A DNA stretch of 64,000 nt, from the NCBI GenBank assembly GCA_039720395.1, contig CM077828.1, forward strand, positions 18,884,264 through 18,948,263. Direction: 5' to 3'. Within the stretch, counting starts at the first letter, position 1, and every line of letters begins with the position of its first letter. The notes below the pieces were generated by a model. That model saw nothing but the letters and a program-made list of their open reading frames with translations, ran no database searches and had not been told where the DNA came from. Source of the stretch: Liquidambar formosana. Lineage: Eukaryota > Streptophyta > Magnoliopsida > Saxifragales > Altingiaceae. Shown one piece after another: positions 1-13,145 of the stretch. A program made the position numbers and the translations under genes.

Positions 1-487
1 AGTCCCTCATGCTCCTAGTAGTCCTAGCAACCCCAAGCTTCTCAACTATATACCTAATAACATAAAAATCACCCCCCAAAACCCAATTAGGACCACACAA
101 CCCATAAAGACTAAAAAGCTCATCCCAAAACTCTCTCCTTTCTCTCGGTCTATTTGGCCCATAAATCCCTGAAAGCCACCATACTTCATTATTGGAGCTC
201 TCAAATTTGACCGACACTGAAAAAACCCCACAAACAACTTATATAGCAGAGACAACTCTATCATCCCAAGTAATCAAAATTCCGCCTGATCGACCACACG
301 AAGGCAAAAAAGTCCAGCCTCGATACCTAGATCCCCAAAGACTTTTAACCACTTTCCTATCAATGACCTCTAATTTTGTTTCTTGCAGAATTACAATATC
401 TGGATTGTATTTTCTAAAAAAATCCTTGATATTACTCCTCTTATTTCTAGAACCAAGCCCTCTCACATTCCAACTAACAATCTTCAT
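1..487 (-). pseudogene. LINE ORF2 start: AP-like endonuclease domain
   Basis: ORF2 begins at 487 with MKIVSWNVRGLG, then DIVILQETK and RSGGILITWDD. These are hallmarks of the endonuclease/exonuclease/phosphatase domain of plant L1 elements (WNVRGL and QETK contain catalytic Asn and Glu). A frameshift near 240-265 moves the reading frame, and the next blocks (GIYGPN-like, then GGDFYVIR-like) appear in another frame. The domain is truncated by the window edge, so reverse transcriptase is not seen here. Confidence 0.8.
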
Positions 488-1131
488 CTAAAACTCCCAA
501 CACCCCTGCTAGCTTTACTAGCACTAGGGCCATCATAATTACATCTAAATGGAGACTTTTTAACTCCCTAACACCTCACTTAGAAATACTATGACTACTT
601 TCTCTCACCCTCACCCCAGAATTAACAATACCCATCACTCTACCCCTTCTTTTAACAAGAGCTAAATTCATTTTTCCTAGGAGCTCTTTCAACTATGACC
701 ACCCCCCTCATTCAAATTAAATGAAACAACACCAGTAGACTCTCTTCCCCATTCCTTAACCTCCCTACCCTCCATTACATCTCCCTGACCAACCTCCATA
801 TGCCCTGCCTTCACTAACCCCCCATGTTGCTCTACTAGTAGTGGCTCAACAGTGTTCTCCTCCAAGAACCAATTCTTTACCCACACCTTGATCACACATT
901 TCAGTATGATGAAAACCAACAACAATGGGAATATCCTCCTCACAAGAACCAAAAATTCGGCCAGAGTCCTTAATTAAACCATTATTCACAAGGAGAATAT
1001 CAGAACATGGATCAGAAGACTCATTTGTACTGATAATAGGACCACCCTTACTGGAAAACCCAGAATTTCCCCTTCTACACCCATAGAATTTGTAGAATTC
1101 CCCCCAAAATTTAAAGCATTGTCTGCCTTAG

Positions 1132-1489
1132 TGATGCAGGACAACCTGCTGAACAATAAAAGAGAGAAAGAAGTAGGGAAAGAAGCTAGAAAAGAAGCTT
1201 GGAAGAAGCAAGAAGCAGGAACCCTAGCTAGGGTTTCTTTGGAGTCGAAACCCAAACGTGGGAAAACCCAATTTTAATTCATAATAAGATGAATATTAAA
1301 GAGAATATTGGAGCCTATATATAGGTCTCAATTACATCAAATAAGGAAAAACTTAACCTAGGAATTTAAAAGGCAAAAACTTAATTATTCTTAAAAATAA
1401 GTTTGCCTAAAATATGCTAGAGCCTAGGTCTTCAAGTTAATAGGCCGTAGTGGACTACCCTGTTGACCCATGTGCCTGCCGTCCCATCA
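1132..1489 (-). repeat. 3' LTR of the nested element
   Basis: 358-bp partner of the LTR at 3900-4258, with a one-base length difference near its TGATG end. Target duplication CTTAG lies directly outside. Confidence 0.9.
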
Positions 1490-1589
1490 ACTCTCCCGGG
1501 GTGAGAGAAAAACTCGACCTCGAGTTTGGATTGGAGTAGAGATATTGAACGCGACCTTCCCAACGAAACAAATATTTAGAATAAAGCAG

Positions 1590-2507
1590 TCACTTCAAAA
1601 CCTGGTGAAAAATAGCAGCTTCAAAGTGTGAAACTTTACAGATACTTCTCAATTTATCAAAGAACGTGGTCAAGTGAGAATCACAGTGTAGCTCGAAACT
1701 GTCGACACCAAGAAAATCTATAATCCGAATCTTGAGTAAGTTGGACGGACAAACACCACATTTTGACAAGTTGGCTTTCTCAGGATGAAATTCTTCAACA
1801 ACAATTTCTTCAACACCCAAATTATTAGCAATGAGTGTAAGATCCACGCCCAAGTCTTTTGTTACCTCCTCAAATTCTTCAGAAACTAGAACTATTTCTT
1901 GTGCCATAGATTCATTTAATTCCTCTTGAGTCTCTAAAGAAATAGCATTTGCAGCACATGAATAGTCAACTACAAGTAGAGGCTCAACACACAAATTGTC
2001 AACTTCAGTGACAACTTCAATACTCAAGTTCAAGCCTCCTACAGCGGGCACAAGTTCATGGAATAAATCGCCCTCTTGTTCCATAGGTTTAGGCTCATCA
2101 ATTGTTGCTTTCTCAGAATTTGACTGAAGTTTGAAGTCATAGCAACCCAAAACATAGGGCGAAATGTGTTGAGCTAGGCATTTCTTTTCGTTGAGCTTCA
2201 AGTCAAGTTGTTGTACCCTTGTCTCTAACTGATCTAACCTGGCATTAATCTCGTTGATGCACAAGGCAACTGTAACTCTTACGGCGGCATTTAGATGCCT
2301 CAAAAGCTTAGGAGCTATACACGCATGCTTTGAAAGCCAAAGTGCATCTTGCATTGATCGAGATGGGAATGACCTTATTTTTGATAAGTGATATAAAAGC
2401 TCGTCAAGTAGGCAGATAAGCTCATCAACATAGTATGGAGGAAACGTAAGTCTTTTCCCCACATCTATGAATCGCAGTTCGAGCAAGCGTTCTGAAGAAT
2501 TCATCAC
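1590..2507 (-). CDS. 305-aa ORF in the LTR element, N-terminus resembling PDS5 (captured host sequence)
   Basis: The first ~90 residues read like the start of plant sister-chromatid cohesion protein PDS5: an SSE..LEL start, PPYYVDELICLLDEL, then SMQDAL, LLRHLNAAVRVTVALCINEI. Plant PDS5 proteins have PPSSVDELLxLLDQ, SMQxAL and LRHSDxDVKVAVASCISEI at the same spacing (family knowledge). After residue ~95 the similarity stops; a leucine-rich heptad stretch (LDQLETRVQQLDLKLNE) follows, then an acidic region I do not recognise and a C-terminal part (FFDKLRSICKVSHFEAAIFHQ). No gag, zinc knuckle or pol motif is present. The ORF is open throughout, unlike neighbouring element genes. Protein function is unknown; capture is inferred. 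Confidence 0.6.
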   Translation of the reverse strand: MMNSSERLLELRFIDVGKRLTFPPYYVDELICLLDELLYHLSKIRSFPSRSMQDALWLSKHACIAPKLLRHLNAAVRVTVALCINEINARLDQLETRVQQLDLKLNEKKCLAQHISPYVLGCYDFKLQSNSEKATIDEPKPMEQEGDLFHELVPAVGGLNLSIEVVTEVDNLCVEPLLVVDYSCAANAISLETQEELNESMAQEIVLVSEEFEEVTKDLGVDLTLIANNLGVEEIVVEEFHPEKANLSKCGVCPSNLLKIRIIDFLGVDSFELHCDSHLTTFFDKLRSICKVSHFEAAIFHQVLK

Positions 2508-2639
2508 TTCTTTTCTTTTTCTTTTTTTCTTTTTTTCACCTTTTTTTTTTTTCTATAATAAAAAACAATAGAAATAAATAATGCAAATTTAGATAATTAA
2601 AAATAAGCAAGTAGAGAACTGGAATAGAGTATTCTGGAT

Positions 2640-3880
2640 TTAACCTGGATTGGGATATTGCTGTCCATGATTTTGTCCCATCAGAATCGCTTATCCTTGG
2701 TTAGAATAGCCTGAATTCAATTGAAGATAATCCTGCCCAAAATTGGAATTTGATACTTTTGGATTGGAATGGGGATAACTCCATCCGCGATTCTAGTTCC
2801 AATTGCAATAACCTTCCTAGATTAGGATAGTTGAAACTGAGTCGGGACAACCTTATCTAAGGATTGGATAACAGATTATAATTGAAAGAGCATTTATCCA
2901 CAGTTGGGATATCCTTGTCCAAGGTTTGCAACTCTTGATTTGCAGCTTGGAATGGTCAAGCCTTGCAACCAAACAGGCCAAATCTTTTGTTATCTTTTTA
3001 AAGAATAGGCTCCTGATGCTTCTCAAAGCATATTGAGGGGAAGAGAAATAAACCAGCGGAGGGGGCTCAATGGTGGAACGTCAGCCGGCAAGGGGTCTAG
3101 TCGGAAAAGAGTCGCTGGCAGAAGAAGCTTCGCTGGAAAAATCAAAACTGCTTCTTGAAGTTTAGACAACACACGAGGGAGGGAGAACGAAGGATGATGG
3201 CGCTGGCAGGGAAGAAAAGTCGCCGGAAAACTCCAACCCAGCCAGGAAATCGCAAGAAAATTGCTGGAAAACTCCAACTTCTCTTTCTTTTTTTATTTTA
3301 TTTTATTTTATTTTTATATATCAAGATCGAGAGAGAAGGATGGGGTCGCGAGTGGTTGTGGGCTTCACAAATGGGTATGCCGGTGGTGCTTCATCGGTAG
3401 GATTTGACAGCGGCAACTGGAAAAACCAGATCTGGTTTTTTTTTTTTTGGAAGGATTTGGGTGTGATGGATTAGAGTTTGGGATGGGGTGAGGGGTTGAC
3501 TGTGATGGTGGTGGGTGTGGGCTTGGGGTTTACAGTGAAGGAGTTGTGTGAATAAAGGGTTTGGGTTGGATATTTTGTCGGCGGTCGACAGAGATGCATG
3601 TGCGGGTGGTGTTCGAGGATAATGGTGGTTCACGGTTATGGAGGTTGGGTTACGACATGACAGAGAGATGGAAAAGGTCAGTAGTGGGGGTTGTGGCTGT
3701 CGAGGGTGGTGAGGGTTTGATGGGTCTTTGACTGTGTGCGACTGGATGTGGCTGGTGTGACGATGGCAGTGGAGAGTAGAGTATGCTTGTGACTTGGTTC
3801 AATTGCTATCATTCACGAGAGGGAGGACTGATGTGTGTCTTGCAAAATCAGAGATTGGTCGTGCGTAGCGCTTGATCGAA
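2640..3880 (-). other. Untranslated leader of the PDS5-like LTR element
   Basis: About 1.3 kb between the primer-binding site and the ORF. At 2640-2990 it holds degenerate repeats of a GATTGG/TGGGATA-type motif. At 3020-3800 it has a G-rich region with short, apparently meaningless frames. No gag or other protein domain was recognised. Confidence 0.4.
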
Positions 3881-3899
3881 GTATGCTCTGATACCAAGC

Positions 3900-4258
3900 T
3901 GATGCAGGACAACCTACTGAACAATAAAAGAGAGAAAGAAGTAGGGAAAGAAGCTAGAAAAGAAGCTTGGAAGAAGCAAGAAGCAGGAACCCTAGCTAGG
4001 GTTTCTTTGGAGTCGAAACCCAAACGTGGGAAAACCCAATTTTAATTCATAATAAGATGACTATTAAAGAGAATATTGGAGCCTATATATAGGTCCCAAT
4101 TACATCAAATAAGGAAAAACTTAACCTAGGAATTTAAAAGGCAAAAACTTAATTATTCTTAAAAATCAATTTGCCTAAAATATGCTAGAGCCTAGGTCTT
4201 CAAGTTAATAGGCCGTAGTGGACCACCCTGTTGACCCATGTGTCTGCCGTCCTCATCA
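3900..4258 (-). repeat. 5' LTR of the nested element
   Basis: 359-bp LTR, TGATGAGG...TGCATCA on the minus strand, with a TATATATAG promoter core at its centre. It is about 98% identical to 1132-1489 by eye. It is followed by the tRNA-Met primer-binding site. Confidence 0.9.
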
Positions 4259-4263
4259 CTTAG

Positions 4264-6683
4264 TAGTATCAAGAGAACGTACCTTTGAAATTGCATCTGA
4301 AGAGGAACCAGCCTTTGTCGCAAATAGTTTCGCCACTTCTTCTAAAAATCTTGATCCTCCTTCTTTGGATTAACACCCTCAGACTCCGTCTCACTCACTG
4401 CTGATCCAGAGTCGTCGGAATCTGAGCTCCCTTCATCTTTGCCCTGATAAAAGTCTACGGAGTCCTCAACATAGCCATACTCACCCAGCAATTCTTCACC
4501 AGCTGAGTCATACTCCATATTGTGGCAGTCGTCCTCCAAATTTGCCTTCGAATAATTGCTCAACTTCTCTTAACTACCCATCGACGCTGAAAAAATCTGA
4601 GCTTGGAAAAAACGAGGCTGCTCGCTATAAAAATGATTGCCTCTCTCAATATTATTGCTAAGAAACTCCCTCGTAGCCTTCGATTGAACCCCAGCAGTGA
4701 GCTTTTCCCCCATAACCCTCGAGCAATCACCAACAATGATTTTCTCCCCCAAAACCTTTGAACGATCACCGGCGATAAGGGTCGATTCCCTCCCACCCCC
4801 TCGACACACCCCTGGACTGGAGATGGGGACCGAACAGCCCTAACCATTCTATCAGGCTGTTTAAGAGGCCTCCCCACCTGCGTAGCATGTGATTCCTTAT
4901 TGGGCTCTAAATGTAGCGGCCCACACTGCACTTTCAAGCCACTATTCTTATAATTATAATTAACGGGCCCATCTACTAAACTCAATTCTCGGCCCACCAA
5001 TCCTTTTTTAATTATAGGACCATCAGACAAAAAGGCTGAATTTAAAACACCAAATCTTGACCCATAACACCCATCTCTGTATCATGAACTATCCTTCACC
5101 TGATTACTTCTGAGTTCATCATCACCAATCTTATCAACCTCTCTACCCTTCTCAGAAATTGTCTCTTTGTCCCCATTTTCCAATGGAAAATCATTTAGAG
5201 CCCCATCTTCATAAATAACATTACCAGTCTGAATTAAAGCTTCTTTGAAAACCTTTGATCTGCTCTACCAATTTTGCTACACTCACCCAAAGCACACCCA
5301 CCGTGGCTGGTACCCTTATTCACCATAGCGCCACGTGGATTAATGGCTCCACTTCCATCATCTTCAACCTCCCATCTGGTGTACCAATGATCTGTCCCTC
5401 CACCATTTCTCATTTTCCAGACCTGACCTCCACCCTTTCTGCCCTTATTATTCCTAATGAAATTGTTATGTCTCACCAAATTTTTGATTAATGAAATTCT
5501 TTCTCATACCCCCATTCAATCTCCTCAGCGGCCACACCCTCACTGTGTACTTGACCTCACCAATTTGGATGTCCAAGAAATTTGACAGGAAGCAATTGCC
5601 CAGCCCTTTAACTTTGATACGAGCACGGAAAAGGTTATTTAGAAACAAAGTGTTTCTATCTACTTCAATCAAGCCTCCAAAATTATCAGCAATTTTTGAA
5701 AATACCTCCCATCTCCATAGGTGAAAAGGTAAACCTTCAATAGCAATCCAACCCCCACTATAACTAAATCTTTGACTTTTGATAGAATTCACCTCCGACT
5801 CCCACTCCTCCAAAGTAACAATTAGATCACTCTTAAGAAAAACTCAACCCAGAAAATAGCAAGCTTTATCCAAATCGTTGCAAAAGAAAACTGCCCTATT
5901 CATCTGAAACGGCATTATAATTACATCGCACTCTAACAATTTGCAAAGCTCAGTTTGAATCATTGCCCAGCTATCAGATACTCTCTCCCTCTCACATACA
6001 AATGCCTTCATCAAATCCCCAACCAGCCTTGCACTACCACTTACAACAGGAGCGGACCTCTTATCATGAAAAGCAGGTATCTTTGCCTCAGGAGCCAACG
6101 CAAGCATTTTGTGCACCATTAACGATCGCCTTCTGTGACAATGGCTGGTTTACCTCCCTCAAAAACCTCTCATTACCACCATCATTTCTATCATGTCTAA
6201 CATACTGTGCAAAAAGTCTCCATCCCTTCCCATCATAGCCTTCTGGAATGACAATGAATCTACTGCTTCCATTCCTGTTAATTTGAGTCAATCTCCCATA
6301 TCTGCCATATCTGTTCTGGTGAAGCTCTAAAACCAATGTACTCTGATGACCCCTGTACTTCCTTACCCAGCCAACATCTGTGTTACCACACCCCATTTCT
6401 GACAGATTATGGTGCAGCCAATCACAACCATCTTTATCCAAATAGAACGAAATCCTCATACCCCTACCATTCTCCGAAATCTTATAAAATCATCTTTATG
6501 TCCCAGAAATAAAAAATCAAAAGACTTTTGGTCTATCCTCAAAAACTTTCCAGTCATGACTCTGATACCAAAATAGCCAAGCACAGATGACAATTTGAAA
6601 GAAATCTGACTAAAAATTAACTCGTAAGAATCTCTTGGCCTATGAAAAGCACCAACCCCAGAGAAAAGCACCAGAAAGAGCAC
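4264..6683 (-). pseudogene. LINE ORF1-like protein with DUF4283 region (broken)
   Basis: Several minus-strand reading frames follow one another (6683-6456, 6459-6088, 6119-5844, 5813-5466, 5030-4560, 4563-4342). Together they resemble the nucleic-acid-binding ORF1 of plant L1 elements. The clearest part is at 5813-5466, where GGWIAIEGLPFHLW, then NLFRARIKVKGLGNC and VRVWPL match the DUF4283 fold found in such ORF1 proteins. The last part (4563-4342) is acidic (SSDSDDSGSA). The protein was once one frame and is now split by frameshifts; its C-terminal end continues at 1126-490 beyond the nested LTR element. Confidence 0.65.
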
Positions 6684-6835
6684 AAAAGAAGATGAAGAGA
6701 CACGAAACAGAGAGGAGAAGAAAGAAAGGAATCAGCAGAAAAAGAAAGAGAGAAGGAGAAAGAAGAAAATCAGAAGAAGAGGGAGATTAGCAGGGGCGAG
6801 AAGAAGAGAAAAGGGAAGGAAGATGAAACACCTAC

Positions 6836-7631
6836 TCCTCTTCATAATAATTTTGTTCAATAAATAAAATTTGTTAAGAGGACATAGATGTTAGTTCCAT
6901 AACCAAAAAAGATTATCCCTTTTGGTAAAATCAGGATTTCCTAATATTTGTTTCATAGATCCCCATCATATTATCTTTCCAATATATATCCAAGATTTGA
7001 TTCACATTATATTGCTATATGCCTCTCATATTATTACTTCTGTATAATTATTTTATGCTACTTCCCATGGAATTGTCATAGGGAATCCTATAACCTATTC
7101 ACATGGAATAGTACTATATTCTGTATCATTCTATGTTCAGAATTTGCATCTGTCAAAATGGCAAAGTTCCTTGTTTGGCTAAACTGTTTGAAAACTGGAA
7201 TTTTGCAACTTCCTCCTTTGAAAGTTTGAATTCGAAAATTCCACGTAAGCAGATGGAATTTCTAGACGGAATTTGACCCCCAAATTCTGAGTTGAAATTC
7301 TGCATAGAATTTTAGAAATTTTTACTTTAGCTAGCCAAACACGGAATTTAGTACTAAGAATTTGAGAAATTTCATTTTAAAAGCAAATTCCACCTAGAAG
7401 TTCCTCACCCAAACACGGCACTAGGATTCAACCAAAGATTTGAAATGCTATGTCATTTACCACAAAAGATCCATGTGGTAAATGCCATCGAGAATAAGAG
7501 TAATAACAGTACCTTAGAAGTGCATCCATATAATGAAAGAACTGAAATGCAAAAAATCAATTGCCAATGAAGAGCAAACGGCGATATATATGTATATGAT
7601 ATGAACATTATACTTTGGAAGAATGTATCAC
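6836..7631. other. Rest of TAF2 intron 11 inside the window
   Basis: AT-rich DNA between the LINE 5' end and exon 11. Around 7150-7430 there are repeated phrases such as CCAAACACGG and GGAATTT in both orientations, suggesting an old degraded repeat. I could not define ends or a target duplication. Confidence 0.3.
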
Positions 7632-10600
7632 CTCCTTTGTGCTAAGAGTTCTCAAAAAACGAGTTGTATCTTGAGCCCGAAATACTATTATCTGCAAAAT
7701 CTGAATATTCAAAAGAAACAAAAACCCAAACAAAATGTCATAATTACACTAAAGCTAAATGGAAACCATAAATTACTGATGACATAAATCTGTGTACAAA
7801 TGTGTGTACATAAACAACTACACGATGAAAACAAAAAGGAATAGACAACTTTTTTTCCAAAAAAATTACATAATTGGGTAAGATCTCCTCAAAGAGTCAC
7901 CTCTATCACAACTTGTCTACACCTAAAAAGCATAAAATTGCACATAAAATTGCTGAAATAATGGAAAAGAAATGGACATCAAATTATTGAAGATGTCCCA
8001 TTAACATCTCCATATAAGCTGAGAACTAATACTCAGCAAAAAAAAGCTGTATATGTGACTCCCTATCCTTTCTAGTCTTTTTGGGCAATGCAAACCAACC
8101 CATCCAGTACAACTTTATTATATAATCCTAATATATTTAGGGCAAGCCCCAAATATGCTATACAACAGACTACTATGTATATATTCTGTTCCAGAGTAAG
8201 AGTTCTTCACTCCTATCCTATTTCTTTATATGAGTTTCCTTACGACTGATAAAAATTATGGCAACTGCATGCCACTCACCTCAAGAAGTAATACTTTAAG
8301 GTTCTTAACATTAGCTTACATGACCCAGAATCAAAAAGTAAGAAGATATTCAGATGTACTGTTTAGGGGCCTCATAATTAAGTAATTTAAAAAACCTCTT
8401 GCTATCAAACCCCACTCCCACTTACCACCTCTGGAAAAATAATAATAAAGACAGAATAAAATACAACCTGAAAATAAATATGCATAGTATATATCACAAC
8501 CAAAGTGTAAGGTCCTGCTTTTATTATTATAAAAATAAAAAATAAAAAAATTAAAAAATAAAAGAAGAGACCCAAAATTACCAAAATTCCCCACTTATGT
8601 TTTTTTTAAAAAAAAAACCCATTTCCCTTGGGTTTCTTTACCATTCAGCTGAGATAGAACGAGGGGAGAGAAAGAGAACGACGAAGGAGAGAAGAGGCAA
8701 AATGGCGAGGGACAAAGCCGCAAGAGCTCAAATTCAACCCACGACGCTCTGATCTTGTGATTTTCACCCCGATCTACATGTGTATACCCTTGGATTTGCA
8801 TTTCTAACTACTGTTTAAGAGGTAGGTGCATTTTTCATTATTGTAGATCATTGTACACATGGGTTTGGGTATAAATCATTTGGGTTTGCATATTTATATG
8901 TATTAATATATATTTTACATGCATGGGGTTAGTTCATGAATTTACTTGGGTTTGAGAAAACCTAGGGTATTATATACCTATACCATTTTGCTATATACAA
9001 GTTGTATTGGGATCCCTTATATAATTTTGGGTTAAAATTGGTTGGTTTTGAAACCTATTGGGCTGTATTTATTTAGTACAAAATATTGTGGGTCACTTTT
9101 ATACTAGTGTTTTGAAACCCTTTCTTACCATTTATTTATAAAAATGGTCGTAGAAAATTGTCATATGAATTTTGATATAAAATATGAGAATTATTTGGTA
9201 ATGTGAGAATTTTGGAAAATCATAAAATAATGATTTATAGATTAATGACCTAAAAGATGCGTATATGATATTAGATGGCCACTTGGGAGTTATATGGGGT
9301 TTAGTTGATTCTGCATTACCCTTGTGGTCCTGTGGGTTCAGTTGGTTCTGTCCTGAATTTTATGGGCCAAAAAAAATAGCCCTTTTATATTGCGTGAGGC
9401 CCCGTTTGTCCGGGGAGGAGTATTTTTATTATTATTGCTATGTGGCATAAAAGAATAAAATGAAATTAACCATATTATATTAGTGGGTTGAATTCAGAGA
9501 AAGTCGGGTTCATTTAATTACTTATTTATTTAAATTCATTTAATTCTTGTTATGAATTTTATTAAATTGTTTTTTTTTTAAACCTTGGTATACACTTTTG
9601 AAAAATGTATTCTACTAAGTTATACTCACTCCCCATTTTTAATTATTTGTTGCAGATTTTGATAAAGGTAATGAGGATTCTTTTGAAGACGCTATAGCGT
9701 CTAACCGAGGATGCAGATTGTGTGTGTGAACTCTTATTTATTTCATTTCATGATTTACATTTATATTTAAACAGCCTGTATTGTAATTATTATGCATGTA
9801 TGGATGGTAGAACTCTATGGAACACTGATGTCAGCTTAATTAAGTCTATTGTGGATGGATTTGGATCAATTTTATGTTTATTACAGGATTTTAATCTAAG
9901 TCGATAACTTGGGATGTCCTAAGTACAGATGGACCATGCCGGGTTTTCATAAAAATGTTTATTTAAATCAAGTTTTATTTATAAAACTCTTTTTTAAATG
10001 GACTGTACTTAATATTATTTTTATGTCTAAGCCTCTTTCTGGGTTGTGACACAGGCTGTCAACAACTAATTTTTTTCTTAAGAAACAAATACATTTAAAT
10101 GGGGAAAAAATAGAAAGGAGAATATATCCTCAACCCAAAAAGATAAAACCTAAACAACAAGAAAAAAAGCTAAGAAAGAAAGAAAAGTAGAAAACAAGAA
10201 CAGGCAGGCACAAGAGAGCCATCAAAGGGAGCATAGAGACCCCAATGTAAGACATCAAAGTGCCTTTGTTAGCTTAAGAAAACTGACCTCTAAATTAATC
10301 AACATATGAAGCCACTTCAAGGAAAACTAATGAAAGCAACAAGCGAGACAATAATACCCTAACTTTCATACCATCAACACATTGATAAATTTAGCAATAG
10401 CGTGAGCTAAAAGGAACCTTACTTTACGGAAGGACTCAGGGCCCATCTGTTTTTCCAACATTTGAAGGATTGCCACCTTTTAATATGAATTAAAACATCA
10501 AAAGGAAATACAATTAGAAATTAGAAAAATTAAGAAGAACGAAGTCAACTCAAATTGAAGAACATGCACAAAGTCAACTTACAGACTTCCATGATCGTAT

Positions 10601-11456
10601 TTTTCCGTATAAACCAATGCACTGGGTTCCATACAAATCTGTAGAAGAAGCGGAGGAGCTCAAAGCAGTTGCACCACTATCATCTGCTTTGCAAACAGCA
10701 CAATTTGCCTGCATTTAGGGAAAAAACATTGTGTTAATTTGCATCTGAAATTATCGAAAATCAACCTGCACAATAACTGTTTGCAACCTTTTTCCTTTGG
10801 GGAGAACAGGACAAAAGGTTTGCAACTTTTACTCAGATTAAAGGTATTGGAAAGAATTTAAAAAGCAATCATTGAAGGGCAAGAACTGAGATATTATGAG
10901 GAAAGAGGAGGGAGGGATCAGACATAATAGATAATTTAAAGTTCTAGCAATGGATGAACCCATATAAGCTCTGCTCAAGCTTCATGTTTATTTTGGGAAG
11001 ATACAAGTCATTTTTAATTGCATGATTATGATGATAATTTTGACATTTCCATGAGTGGGAGGACAAGAAGAAAATCTGGTAGGCACTAACTGTCAGTCTC
11101 TCTGCTTGCCTGCAACTAGGTTGGCTGGAAACAACCTATCCCAAGCCCAACCCAACAAGGAGAAGTCCTTTTTCTCTCTTTTTTGAGGTGAAGGAGCAGC
11201 CCCCTTTTTTCTTATGGGAAGCAGAAACTTCAGAAATATATAAAAAGTTAAAAACAGCATAGGTACAGTCATACAAAGGAGGACAAAATTTATAAAAACA
11301 GCATAGATACGTCATACAAAGGAGGGACAAGAAGTCATCCCAAACGAATCACACCTAGAAAGAACACCACCACTGTCTGGATACAAAAGAACACCCCCAC
11401 TATCCAACGTTAGTCCCGCTAAACAGGGTACTAGGAGGAGTGGTTTGGATACATTC

Positions 11457-11505
<49 letters not shown>

Positions 11506-13114
11506 TTTTAATACAAAGCGCCACCAATTTTCTCTTTAATGAAGCAAGCATTTTATTAGAAAAAGAATAGACAAAGGTCCTGTACAATGGAAGTATACAG
11601 CCAAAAAGACCTCTAAAGTAAGACTATCCAAACAATCTTGAAAAGTCACCCAATTACAAAAATTATTCAGGTCTCCCCAAGTAGAAAGAAAATCAAGCAT
11701 ATGAATTTTCAAAGCTGTACTGTAGCTTCCTCGTCATCAAAAGTCCTTTTGTTCCTCTCTTTCCAAAGCATCCAAAAAATGACATGAGGCACTAGCTTCC
11801 GAAATGCCATTGCAACCTCATTGGAGCTTCTACACCTCCACAAGACCACCATCTGAGTAATCATCCTATGCATCACCCACTGACATCATAAACAAGCCCA
11901 AACCAAAGTTCCACAGTTCTCTAGCTAACCGAACCAAGGAGAAAACTTGGGTTGAAGTATGTGTAGTATATATATATATATATATATATATATAAGCTTG
12001 AAAATTGGGTCAAAAATTTGGGTCGGGCTTAGATTGAGGCACCAGGCACCCCAACCCTACCCTAGCTCAATCTACTGAATACTTGTATAAATTATAATTG
12101 AACATACTGCTGCATGTAATATTTGTTTCATATAAATCTTCAACATAATGATTGTTTCCTATAAAAAAGGGTAATAATTTTAATTATATTCATTTTTCAA
12201 AATTGGTTCAAACGTTTCTTATTTAGAGTATCATAGTTGTTAACTTATTTTAAGGGTGATGCTTTTTTTTTTAAAAAAAAAAATAAAATAAGGATTAACT
12301 TATTATAAGGGTGGGAGTGATGCTTTTTAGCGCTGCACTCAAAGCTTCTTCCCACACTCTAAATTGTGAGTGCATGGGACGTTATAAAATATATGGATTC
12401 GAAGTGCATGAAGTTTGACATGGTGCACCAATAGCGCTACCCATTTTTAATATAAAGTGTCATCTTTTTTATGAAGCTTTTCTTACATTGTTTCAGGGTC
12501 CTTCAATTGGACATTCACACAGGTGTTTTTTTTTTTTTTTTTGGAAGAATCAACAAGGACAAGTCATCGTGCCAAAAAGTAGCAAGCCAAAATAATAAAT
12601 AAATAACCCAAAAGCAAAAAGAGAGATACACCGAATGACAACTGTCACACACTTCACTCCAACTCACCTTATAATCACAAAAAGTGGAACACCCACAAAG
12701 GCTTTAGAAACCGAAGCCCAAAAAAACAGAGACGAGAAATACACACAATCCAACATCTCATCGACATCCTCAAACTTATCTTCAAAGAATCTCGCATTTC
12801 TTTCCTTCCAAGTTACCAAAAAACAAGCTAACACAGCAAAACTCCAAAGCATGATGGCTCTCTCACTCCTACCCAAACCCCTAAACTCAATCATTCGCAT
12901 TATAGCATATCTAGGCAATACGAAGGGGGAAACCCAACTTAACCCAGCCAACCTAAAGAGTCAACGCCATAATGAGAGGGAAATTGGGCAATGTAAAAAT
13001 AAATGATTGACCTCTTCCTTGCTCTTCCGGCACAAAAAACACCAATGTGGAGACAAACAATATAAAGGTCGTCTTCTTCCTTTTGTGATTAATACAATTT
13101 TGTTTCCTATCCAA

Positions 13115-13145
<31 letters not shown>

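Larger units (their letters stand above)
1132..4258 (-). mobile_element. Non-autonomous LTR retrotransposon carrying a PDS5-like ORF, nested in the LINE
   Basis: Complete element of 3,127 bp flanked by the 5-bp target duplication CTTAG (1127-1131 and 4259-4263). LTRs at 1132-1489 and 3900-4258 begin TGATG and end CATCA. On the minus strand the first LTR is followed by TGGTATCAGAGC (plus 3885-3896), the primer site for initiator tRNA-Met. A purine-rich GGGAGAG precedes the other LTR. No protease, reverse transcriptase or integrase is present; the only sizeable ORF is 2507-1590. I count about eight differences between the LTRs, so the insertion is fairly recent but not new. Confidence 0.92.
1..6835 (-). 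mobile_element. L1-type LINE (5' end near 6835, 3' part off the left edge), split by an LTR element
   Basis: Minus-strand non-LTR retrotransposon inside TAF2 intron 11. From its 5' end near 6835 it has a purine/pyrimidine-biased leader, then an ORF1 region (6683 down to 4264, resuming at 1126), then the start of ORF2 at 487. The insert at 1132-4258 interrupts ORF1. Both ORFs carry frameshifts and stops, so the copy looks inactive. It lies in the same orientation as TAF2. The exact 5' boundary is estimated from where the composition changes. Confidence 0.8.

Noticed and set aside
8506..10051. A real host gene between 8.6 and 10 kb (ATG-rich, GC-richer start)
   Set aside because: No exon chain or domain; ends match LTR termini, and the region lies between consecutive TAF2 exons.
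12635..13006. 123-aa plus-strand ORF
   Set aside because: It is the complement of the LINE zf-RVT/ORF2 end read on the minus strand.
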